DNA of 64,000 nt from QFOX01 sp964652475 (GTDB taxonomy: Bacteria; Pseudomonadota; Alphaproteobacteria; Rickettsiales; UBA3002). The stretch spans positions 1-64,000 of the forward strand of contig CAZZCK010000003.1 of the NCBI GenBank assembly GCA_964652475.1. The letters are read 5' to 3'. How positions within the stretch are numbered: position 1 is the first letter of the stretch; each line of letters begins with the position of its first letter. Positions 43,990 to 50,940 of the stretch are shown here, piece after piece. The notes under the pieces are model-generated. The model did not search any database and was not told the DNA's origin. It saw only the letters and a program-made list of their open reading frames with translations. A program made the position numbers and the translations under genes.

Positions 43990-45990
43990 TTACTTCCCCA
44001 CCGTTTGGGTGATCGCTTGCACGATACTATGCACCTGTGGCATCAGTGCTTCTGCGGTTTCGTTGTGGAAGGGCACCCATCCATCCTGTCGGCTCAGCAG
44101 GTGTGGGTGGGCAGTAAGGGCTGCCCATACACGCGCATCAACGATGCAGTGGCTAATAAGCGCCTGGCCAAGCGAGCAGGATTCGCTATCCTCCTGGACG
44201 ACCATGAAGCGGCCCGTTTTGATGATCGATTTGCGTACTTCTTCCATCTCCGAGAAGCGAATGGCGCGCAAATCAATTAACTCAACCGTGATCCCCCGCG
44301 CCGCTACCTGATCGGCGGCCAGCTCCGAAAGTTCTACACCGTTGCCCCAGGTAAGCAGGGTGATATCCTTACCGGGACGCGTGATGATCGGTTGTTCGGC
44401 ATATAGCGGAATCACCGGCGCAGACTCAATCTTCACTTTTCTGAAAAATTGGCGTTTCGGTAAAAGTAACAGCACGGGATCCTCCCCATAGGCTGCGGTG
44501 AGTAGCTGTGATGCAGCATCCTGAGGGCTACTTGGAATGATCACCTTCAGGCCAGGCACATGGCCGAACCATGCCTCGTTACTTTGTGTATGCCAGGGGC
44601 CGCCGCCCGCAACATAGCCGCCATACGGTGCCATGATAATCATCGGGCATTGTTGCTTATTATCGGTGCGCCAGCGCAATGTAGCAATCTGATTAACCAA
44701 CTGATTAAAGGCGGGGCCGACAAAGTCGATGAACTGTAATTCTATAATAGGAAACAGACCAGACAAAGCGAGACCGGAAGCGGTGCCTGCAATCGTGGCC
44801 TCTGCCAGTGGCGAATTGAAGACGCGGTGTGGGAATTGACTCGACATACCCCGCGTTAAACCGAACACCCCGCCTTTGGGATCCTCGATATCTTCGCCGA
44901 AGATCACCACATCGTCGCGGGCGGCAAGTAACTGGCCTAGCGTGTGGTTAATCGCCTCTGCCATGGTCCAGCATTCCTTATCCGGTGCCAAGGCAGGGTA
45001 GGTGGGGGTATGCGTTTGGCCGAGCAGATGGGCGCTGACACTGGCGATGGTTGGGTCTTCAGCGGTGACCGCCCAGTCATACATCTGACGAACTTCGTTG
45101 GCGGCGCGTTCCTTCAAACTTGCAATGCGCGGTGGGGTGAGCATACCCCGCTCTAACAGCCGCTTCTCCAATCCTTGAATGGGGTCGCAATGCGCCGCGC
45201 AGGATTCGAGATCTTCGGCGCTGCGATACATACGCTGATCATCGGCCGAAGTGTGTGACATCAGCCGGGCACAATGCATCCACAGGATCCTCGGCCCTTT
45301 GCCCTGACGACACTCCTCCGCCAGCTGTTGTGCCTGTTCGAATACCTCTTGCACTTCCCACCCCATCACCTCAGTGGTGATGGCCTGGTTGAGCAAGCCC
45401 ATATCGAGCGGTGTATTTCCCTTCGTGCACGTGCTGATGCCATACTTGTTATCCTCGATCACAAAAAGCACCGGCAGCTGCTTTTGTGTGGCAAAGGCCA
45501 CCGCTTCATAAAACTCACCTTGGCGTGTGGCGGCATCGCCGATGCAGCATAGCACTACCTTGCTTTCGCCGCGGATTGTAATGCCCCATGCATGACCGAC
45601 AGCGGGCAGGCATTGCATACCTGTCGGCGATGCGCACGACATGACATGCTGATCCGGCGCAAAGAAATGGCTGGCCATCTGGCGGCCGCCGCTGCTGGAA
45701 TGCTTTTTCCCGAAATAATCAAGGGCAATCGTATCAAGCGGCGTCCCGCGCGCCAAAAGAAACGCGCGGTCGCGGTAATAGCAGTAGGCCGGGTCATCCG
45801 CGCGCAAGGCCGCGGCCACGGCAGCCATCGCCTCATGACCGGCGCTTGGAAGCTGGAATTTCCCCATGCCTTGCCGAAAGAGGATGCTTTCCCGCCGGTC
45901 TGCCTCGCGCGATACCAGCATGGTATGGTAGGCCTGCAGCATATCCAAAGCGGGCGGCGCGGCTTCATAGATCTGATGCTGTCGTTGCAT
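43990..45990 (-). CDS. Fused E1-alpha/beta 2-oxoacid dehydrogenase (branched-chain type)
   Basis: 666 residues combining both E1 chains. The alpha half (about 1-320) has the thiamine diphosphate motif GDAATRQGEF...VIEDN (151-181) and the family stretch FQLPSAGHEAMAAV. The beta half (about 335-666) has FGEDIEDPKGGVFGLTRGM. Together these decarboxylate a 2-oxoacid and load its acyl group on the E2 lipoyl arm. Similarity is to branched-chain/acetoin-type E1 rather than homodimeric pyruvate E1. No E3 gene adjoins. Third gene of the AHL synthase operon, 18 bases behind the small unknown gene. The substrate is inferred only. Confidence 0.88.
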   Translation of the reverse strand: MQRQHQIYEAAPPALDMLQAYHTMLVSREADRRESILFRQGMGKFQLPSAGHEAMAAVAAALRADDPAYCYYRDRAFLLARGTPLDTIALDYFGKKHSSSGGRQMASHFFAPDQHVMSCASPTGMQCLPAVGHAWGITIRGESKVVLCCIGDAATRQGEFYEAVAFATQKQLPVLFVIEDNKYGISTCTKGNTPLDMGLLNQAITTEVMGWEVQEVFEQAQQLAEECRQGKGPRILWMHCARLMSHTSADDQRMYRSAEDLESCAAHCDPIQGLEKRLLERGMLTPPRIASLKERAANEVRQMYDWAVTAEDPTIASVSAHLLGQTHTPTYPALAPDKECWTMAEAINHTLGQLLAARDDVVIFGEDIEDPKGGVFGLTRGMSSQFPHRVFNSPLAEATIAGTASGLALSGLFPIIELQFIDFVGPAFNQLVNQIATLRWRTDNKQQCPMIIMAPYGGYVAGGGPWHTQSNEAWFGHVPGLKVIIPSSPQDAASQLLTAAYGEDPVLLLLPKRQFFRKVKIESAPVIPLYAEQPIITRPGKDITLLTWGNGVELSELAADQVAARGITVELIDLRAIRFSEMEEVRKSIIKTGRFMVVQEDSESCSLGQALISHCIVDARVWAALTAHPHLLSRQDGWVPFHNETAEALMPQVHSIVQAITQTVGK

Positions 45991-46008
45991 GAAATTACAT
46001 CCGTAACA

Positions 46009-46350
46009 CTAGTTAATCGTGAAGCTTCTCACAGGCTTATACGCCAGTTGTAATTCTTCGATTTTCTTAATGATATCCTTACGGATCGAGTCGTTATCGA
46101 CCGAGGCGAATTTGGCCAGAAACTCAATCGCCAGCATCAGGCTCTGATCGCCAAGCAGCCTGAGGCCTTGCCCGACATGCTGCTCATCGGCTTGGTTTTC
46201 GATCCAATACAAAATATCGGAAGAGGCATTCTTGATGAGGCCCGATACGATCGACAGGTTCGAGGACTCGGCCTCATTGGCAAGATAGCTCAATCCTGCA
46301 AGGATCTGTTTGATAGCGTCTTCCTGACGTGTTGAAATACTGTTCTGCAT
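46009..46350 (-). CDS. Small helical protein of the AHL operon, function unknown
   Basis: 113 residues. Predicted all-helical (DAIKQILAGLSYLANEAESS; QSLMLAIEFLAKFASVDNDS), with no signal or membrane segment and no recognised domain. GAGAGG lies upstream of the ATG, which starts 11 bases after the AHL synthase stop; E1 begins 18 bases on. Its conserved place between synthase and E1 suggests a regulator or scaffold, but this is inference. Confidence 0.7.
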   Translation of the reverse strand: MQNSISTRQEDAIKQILAGLSYLANEAESSNLSIVSGLIKNASSDILYWIENQADEQHVGQGLRLLGDQSLMLAIEFLAKFASVDNDSIRKDIIKKIEELQLAYKPVRSFTIN

Positions 46351-46361
46351 AACCTCTCGTG

Positions 46362-47006
46362 TTAGGCAACGGCTGCAACGCCGTCGCTGATGTAAACGCT
46401 GTACCCATCGAGCACATTGCCCGTAATGCCTGAATGCGCGCGCACGGATGCAAGAATCTCTTCGGAAATGACCATCTCGCCGGCGACTACACGCTCGTTC
46501 TTACGCAGTTCCTCAACCGGCCCGATAAAGCGGATCGGCCAACCCGCGTTAATGAACACGGCGCGCCAGATGGGCGGCGGCATCACTCCGATGAAGGCGT
46601 GGATGTTGTTCTCCAGGCCATATTCGAGGAACGCATGAATAAGCTCCGCATGGATGCGTTTTCGCATTTCAATGGGCAGCGATTTATCGATACAGAAGCG
46701 CGAGGCTTCCCAGATATCGCTGCATTTCGGCAGGTCGATCGTCGTCACCAGATGCGGCCAGATCTCCTCGAGCATGTAGGGGCGCGAGGTCGGGACAATA
46801 CGCGTGGTGCCGCGCACAATACCCTTGTAGTCGCGCCAGGCGAAGTAGACCGTAGCGGGTGTGTCGTAAGTATCCCATTCCATATTCTTGAAGATGGGGA
46901 CTTCGTAGCTTTGGCGCTCGACGAACGACTTATACCGAAGCCGATACATCGACGGTATGATATCGCCAAAGAAATGCGCACTTTCCAGCGATGTGACAGT
47001 AATCAT
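46362..47006 (-). CDS. LuxI-family acyl-homoserine-lactone synthase
   Basis: 214 residues. Conserved active-site residues all appear: Arg24 (RYKSF), Glu43, Asp45 and Asp48 (MEWDTYD), Arg69 (TTRIVP), Glu100 and Arg103 (WEASRFCI). They fall at the positions known for LuxI (25, 44, 46, 49, 70, 101, 104) within one residue. It joins an acyl chain, from acyl-ACP or acyl-CoA, to S-adenosylmethionine. ATG 47006 follows a GGGGG run; the frame is open to 47039. A lux-box-like dyad lies 54-71 bases upstream. First gene of an operon with the small protein, E1 and E2. Confidence 0.92.
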   Translation of the reverse strand: MITVTSLESAHFFGDIIPSMYRLRYKSFVERQSYEVPIFKNMEWDTYDTPATVYFAWRDYKGIVRGTTRIVPTSRPYMLEEIWPHLVTTIDLPKCSDIWEASRFCIDKSLPIEMRKRIHAELIHAFLEYGLENNIHAFIGVMPPPIWRAVFINAGWPIRFIGPVEELRKNERVVAGEMVISEEILASVRAHSGITGNVLDGYSVYISDGVAAVA

Positions 47007-47059
47007 AGAGCCCCCATGACGTGTGGGTGCATCATGCAAAAAAGCTCTCGGGCGCGTAA

Positions 47060-47077
47060 CCTACGCACCTACGTAGG
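47060..47077 (-). promoter_or_regulatory. Candidate lux box upstream of the AHL synthase gene
   Basis: An 18-base dyad, CCTACGCACCTACGTAGG, with 6 perfect outer base pairs (CCTACG/CGTAGG) and partial inner symmetry. The 20-base form ACCTACGCACCTACGTAGGG has the same layout as the Vibrio box ACCTGTAGGATCGTACAGGT. Its centre is about 62 bases before the synthase ATG, where LuxR-type activators overlap the -35 region. It also lies upstream of the divergent repressor gene. Confidence 0.65.
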
Positions 47078-47151
47078 GGCGGTTCGTACAGGAGAATTCG
47101 GTAGTTTCAACCCATGGCGGCGAATGACACCCCATTCTTTTGTGTACAGCT

Positions 47152-47211
47152 AAATTTATAAGTTTGTTTCCAAATTTATACACGCATCTTCTGCCTGTTT
47201 CGCGCTATAGT
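47152..47211 (+). promoter_or_regulatory. Promoter region of the XRE-S24 gene, with direct repeats
   Basis: AAATTTATA occurs at 47152-47160 and 47172-47180, starts 20 bases apart (about two helical turns), flanked by GTGTAC and TACACG. A -10-like TATAGT is at 47206-47211, only 9 bases before the ATG, and no Shine-Dalgarno lies between. The mRNA may be nearly leaderless, as for phage lambda cI. The repeats could be the repressor's own operators. Confidence 0.4.
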
Positions 47212-47220
47212 GCCCGCATT

Positions 47221-47811
47221 ATGGGGAATAATTTACGCAAACTGCGCGAAGAGCGGGGCCTTACCTTACGAGATATGGCGGATAAAACTGGCTACTCGTT
47301 TTCGCAGATCCAGAAGCTTGAAATGGGTGATCGTCGCCTGAGCTTTGTCTGGAAGCAGCGCTTAGCCACGGTGCTCGAATGCCACCCGGACGACCTGGAT
47401 AGCGAAGATGCCGGCATTCATGTGCCGATTGTGGGCGTACTCGGGGCCGGTGCAAAAGTAAAGCTGGCGCAGCCTTCCGGTAAGGGGGGCGGGCTATCCG
47501 AACCGGCGGCGCCGTCTGGCTTCAACCCCAAGAAAACCGTGGCGATTGAGGTGAAGGGCGACGCATTGGCCCCCCTGATTTGCAATGGATTTCGCCTCTA
47601 TTACGAAGACAAAATTTACGGCGTGCCGGAAGAATTTCTCGGGAAGATTTGTGTCGTTGAAGTAGAGAGCGGGCAGGTTTATGTCAAAATTCTGCGCAAA
47701 GGTAGTAAGCTTGGCTACTACCATCTCGAGAATGTAAACCCGAACGACCCACCGCTTCTCGATGTCCGCATCAAATGGTCGGCGAAGGTGCGCTTCTGGG
47801 AGCAGCCGTAA
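47221..47811 (+). CDS. XRE-S24 (CI/LexA-like) regulator with inactive peptidase site
   Basis: 196 residues. The N-terminal helix-turn-helix (NLRKLREERGLTLRDMADKT, SFSQIQKLEMGDR) is followed by an S24-like domain from about residue 75. The Lys of the catalytic dyad is kept (VYVKILRKG), but the Ser position reads GDALAP where active members have GDSMxP. Self-cleavage is therefore unlikely, and the domain may sense something else or only dimerise. It is transcribed away from the AHL synthase, sharing a 214-base intergenic region with the lux box. It may repress the AHL operon. Confidence 0.85.
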   Translation: MGNNLRKLREERGLTLRDMADKTGYSFSQIQKLEMGDRRLSFVWKQRLATVLECHPDDLDSEDAGIHVPIVGVLGAGAKVKLAQPSGKGGGLSEPAAPSGFNPKKTVAIEVKGDALAPLICNGFRLYYEDKIYGVPEEFLGKICVVEVESGQVYVKILRKGSKLGYYHLENVNPNDPPLLDVRIKWSAKVRFWEQP

Positions 47812-47870
47812 GCACCGGTTAGTAGAAATTCCGGTACGTATTGTTCTGCATTTACCCTACCCCACCAGAA

Positions 47871-47884
47871 ATTTGTATACAAAT
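47871..47884. promoter_or_regulatory. Perfect 14-base palindrome, candidate repressor operator
   Basis: ATTTGTATACAAAT lies between the XRE-S24 gene and the small helix-turn-helix gene, 47 bases before the latter's ATG. Its AAATTTGTATAC core resembles the AAATTTATACAC upstream of the XRE-S24 gene, so the same regulator may bind both. Confidence 0.5.
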
Positions 47885-47930
47885 GTGTACTTTTTAGCTA
47901 TGTCTCGATTACACAGACCGAGATGTGGTG

Positions 47931-48287
47931 ATGAAAGATACAGCGATCCATGTTCTTGACCGCCTGGCAAATGGCGTGCACCCCATGACGGGTGAGATCT
48001 TCGCGGCCGATTCGCCGTATAACGATCCCACCGTCATCCGTAGCTTGTTTTTTGCCCTTCAGCATTTGCAACATGCTACGCTTGATAAGCGGCGGAAGCA
48101 TCATGAGCGGGCATGGACGCTGGATCAGCAGCAGTTCGTCGCCGATGCGTATCGTGAGGGCGCTTCACTGATCTATATCGGAAAAACACTGAAACGCAGC
48201 CGCAGCTCTATCCGTTCGGAGTTGGTGCGCCAAGGCTTGTTAGCGCAAGCAACGTATGGGGATAGCGATGACCAGGAAATCCTATAA
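47931..48287 (+). CDS. Small helix-turn-helix protein, unknown
   Basis: 118 residues. The N-terminal half (VLDRLANGVHPMTGEIFAAD, SPYNDPTVIRSLFFALQHL) is a motif I have seen in various uncharacterised bacterial proteins. The C-terminal half (WTLDQQQFVADAYREGASLI, then KTLKRSRSSIRSELVRQGL) looks like a helix-turn-helix of the resolvase/Myb type. ATG 47931 is taken as start; two GTG codons precede it. It follows the XRE-S24 gene by 119 bases with a palindrome between. Possibly a further regulator of this locus. Confidence 0.65.
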   Translation: MKDTAIHVLDRLANGVHPMTGEIFAADSPYNDPTVIRSLFFALQHLQHATLDKRRKHHERAWTLDQQQFVADAYREGASLIYIGKTLKRSRSSIRSELVRQGLLAQATYGDSDDQEIL

Positions 48288-48323
48288 ACCGATCATTCGC
48301 CTAATCCTGATCGGGTTTATAGG
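48281..48323. terminator. Bidirectional inverted repeat at convergent gene ends
   Basis: CCTATAAACCGATCA (48281-48295) and TGATCGGGTTTATAGG (48308-48323) pair over 15 bases with one bulge and a 12-base loop. The repeat spans the ends of both convergent genes, including their stop codons. Long T-runs are lacking, so the terminator call is tentative. Confidence 0.5.
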
Positions 48324-49680
48324 CCATGAAGCGCTGCATCTCGGCTTTGATGTGGTGGCGTAGCAGATAAAGCGCAATAATATTCGGTAGCGCCATACCC
48401 AGGATAAATAAATCCGATAAATCGAGCACCGTGCTGAAGGTGCTGATGCCACCGATGAAGCAGGCGAGCGTGTAGATGATGTAGTAGACCTTAATGCCGC
48501 GGCGGCCAAACAGGTGGCACCAGGCAATTTCGCCATAATAGCTCCAGCCAATGGTCGTGCCATAGGCAAAGAGTAGCACGGTGACCGCGAGCATGATCGT
48601 AAACCACGGGCTGACCGTGGCGAATGCCTTCGCGGCGATGAGCACGCCATCATCAACCCCGGCGTTGAGATGGGCGCTCGTTACCACTACCAACAGGCCA
48701 GTCAGCAAGGCGATGAATGCAGCAAACAACGGTTCGAGCAGCGCCAATGCACCCTCTTGCGCGGGCATGGGCACTTTGGCCGCGGCATGGGCAATGGGGG
48801 CGGAGCCAAGCCCTGCCTCGTTGGCAAATAATGCGCGCTTAAATGCCAGTGCCAAGAGGGCAATCATGCCGCCTTGTGTCGCGTTTGCGGTGAATGCCTC
48901 ATGAAAAATCGACGCAATTGCTGAAGGTAGCGCCTCGCTGTTGGCGGCAATAATAACGAGTGCGCAGATGAGGTAAACAATACCTTTGAGTGGCGCCACC
49001 GCCTCGGCCACTTTGGCGATGCGGCGGATAGAGCCAAACAGCACTAGCCCCACCAATGTCGCAAAGGCACCCGCGGCTAACCACGGTTTATCGGCCAGGA
49101 AGGAAATTTCATGGGTTAGGATTTTCACCGTCTGGTTCGATTGGAACATGTTGCCACCGCCCAGTGCCCCACCGAGACATAACACTGCAAACAGCCCCGC
49201 AAGCATGCGCCCTGCCCAGGCGTGGCCAAGCTCTGTCAAGCCATCCCGTAGGTATTGGATCGGGCCGCCATAGACCTTGCCATCGGCATCGACTTTGCGA
49301 TAGCGCACCGACAACGTCACTTCCGCGAACTTGCTGGCCATGCCGAAGAAGCCCATCACCATAATCCAAAAAATTACTCCCGGCCCGCCAATGGCGACGG
49401 CGACGGATACCCCGGCAATGGAGCCAAGCCCCACGGTTGCTGAAATGGCTGAAAGCAGGGCTTGTAGCGAGCTGATTTCACCCGCCTCGCGGCTTGAGTG
49501 TTTACCCGCAGCAAGTGCCAATGCGCGGGGCAAAAGCCGCAGATTAACGCCGTTCAGGTAGATCGTAAAAAACAGCGCCGCCGCCACCAGCCACAGCACA
49601 ATGAAAGGAAACCCGCCAATAGTGAAGAATAGCACGCTCGCCAGCGTGGCACTCAGCGACGACAAAGCCTGTTCAATCAT
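48301..49680 (-). CDS. Alanine/glycine:cation symporter (AGCS family)
   Basis: 459 residues with about 10-11 membrane helices. The signature NEAGLGSAPIAHAAAKV is near residue 290, and QALLSAISATVGLGSIAGVS near residue 75 is typical. It imports alanine or glycine with sodium. The C-terminus ends in the hairpin at 48281-48323. No link with the quorum-sensing genes is visible besides position. Confidence 0.9.
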   Translation of the reverse strand: MIEQALSSLSATLASVLFFTIGGFPFIVLWLVAAALFFTIYLNGVNLRLLPRALALAAGKHSSREAGEISSLQALLSAISATVGLGSIAGVSVAVAIGGPGVIFWIMVMGFFGMASKFAEVTLSVRYRKVDADGKVYGGPIQYLRDGLTELGHAWAGRMLAGLFAVLCLGGALGGGNMFQSNQTVKILTHEISFLADKPWLAAGAFATLVGLVLFGSIRRIAKVAEAVAPLKGIVYLICALVIIAANSEALPSAIASIFHEAFTANATQGGMIALLALAFKRALFANEAGLGSAPIAHAAAKVPMPAQEGALALLEPLFAAFIALLTGLLVVVTSAHLNAGVDDGVLIAAKAFATVSPWFTIMLAVTVLLFAYGTTIGWSYYGEIAWCHLFGRRGIKVYYIIYTLACFIGGISTFSTVLDLSDLFILGMALPNIIALYLLRHHIKAEMQRFMAYKPDQD

Positions 49681-49760
49681 AGCGTTACCCTTCGGATGAT
49701 GGATCCTACGTTTTTAACGGGCTGTCATCGGTTTGTCACATAGTTCTGATAGGATGGAAA

Positions 49761-50903
49761 ATGGAGACCTGTGTTTTGAGAGAAAACAATACATTACAAG
49801 AGACTAAACAGCATGAGCGCGAGCGTCAGCCACCGACCCTGAAACTGGCGGGGGCGGGCTATTCGCTGGGCGATCTGATGATGATGGTAGCCGGCATTGC
49901 CCGCCATGGCAGTGAGCGCGCCCTGGGTACGATTAGTGGCGGCGCGTTATGGCTCGCCGGTGGCCTTGCGGCGGCGCGCTATGGCAACCCCAGTACCGAG
50001 AAAAAACTCGCGATTCATGCATCGAAGCTGCAGGAATATTTGCAGCAACGTGGCATCAGCATTCCCGAGGATGCGCGCGCGAAATCCGATCTCTTGCAGC
50101 ATCGCAGCTTGTGGCAGAAGGTTGAGGAATATTGCTACGAGCACCCTTCCGAATTGTTGAACGCCGCCTACAGCATTGGTGCGGGCATGCTGCTGGCCGA
50201 TGGGGTCAAAGAAGTGAAGCGCGGTACGGCGACGCTGTTGCCCAAAACGCTTAACCTCAAGGGCATCGAAGGCATGTCGAGTAAGCTCTGGATCGGCCTT
50301 GTGGTGATCACCGGTGCCTTGATTGGCTTGCTGGTGAAAGAAGACCCCAAAGCCAAAGAACATGCAAAAGAAGAGGGGGTCGCGGCAAAACTCTGGGCGC
50401 AGGTGAAGGAAAAGCCGCTGCGTATTTCCGGCGCGCTGTACACCGTCAATAATGCATTTCTTGGCTTGCAAGCCTGGCAGGATTACCAAAAACGCAATAC
50501 CGTCTATGCGGGTAAGCAATTCAAGCCGCATTACGCATCGACGGTGCAATTAGCCTCGTATCTCATGTCGAACTTTATGCTGATGCAATCGCACCGTGAC
50601 CAAATGGCGGGGGATACATTATCTGCCGAAGCACTCGAACGGCTGGAAAATGCCGCAACGCGCATTATTGCGGCGCAGCCAGCGCAGGTGCGTGAGCCAT
50701 TGCTCGAGGATATTGCTCACCAGCTTGCGTCACAAAAAGGCATGGGTGTCGATGCCCATACGCTCAAAGCACAATTGAAACAAAAGCTCGCGGCCGTCGA
50801 GCATCATCCGGTGCAGCAAGCGCCGCGCCCAAGCTTTACTGAAACCCTGCATGCTGCGCGCGAAGCGGCATCCATAACCGCGGATACACATCGCGTCCTC
50901 TAG
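49761..50903 (+). CDS. Unknown membrane-associated protein, 380 aa, paralogue of 40160-41581
   Basis: No named family recognised. Hydrophobic segments are near 30-45, 50-65, 130-150 and 170-190 (LWIGLVVITGALIGLLVKED). The last 130 residues are soluble and Ala/Glu/Gln-rich. The order AARYGNPSTEKKL...L, GMLLADGVKEV, SSKLWIG, KEDPKAKEHAKEE, then SGALYTVNNAFLGLQAW parallels the protein at 40160-41581. The two probably share an ancestor. putA follows 37 bases after its stop on the same strand. Confidence 0.65.
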   Translation: METCVLRENNTLQETKQHERERQPPTLKLAGAGYSLGDLMMMVAGIARHGSERALGTISGGALWLAGGLAAARYGNPSTEKKLAIHASKLQEYLQQRGISIPEDARAKSDLLQHRSLWQKVEEYCYEHPSELLNAAYSIGAGMLLADGVKEVKRGTATLLPKTLNLKGIEGMSSKLWIGLVVITGALIGLLVKEDPKAKEHAKEEGVAAKLWAQVKEKPLRISGALYTVNNAFLGLQAWQDYQKRNTVYAGKQFKPHYASTVQLASYLMSNFMLMQSHRDQMAGDTLSAEALERLENAATRIIAAQPAQVREPLLEDIAHQLASQKGMGVDAHTLKAQLKQKLAAVEHHPVQQAPRPSFTETLHAAREAASITADTHRVL

Positions 50904-50940
50904 CCTTGCTCGCCATACGCATTGCGCTATACTGCGCATC

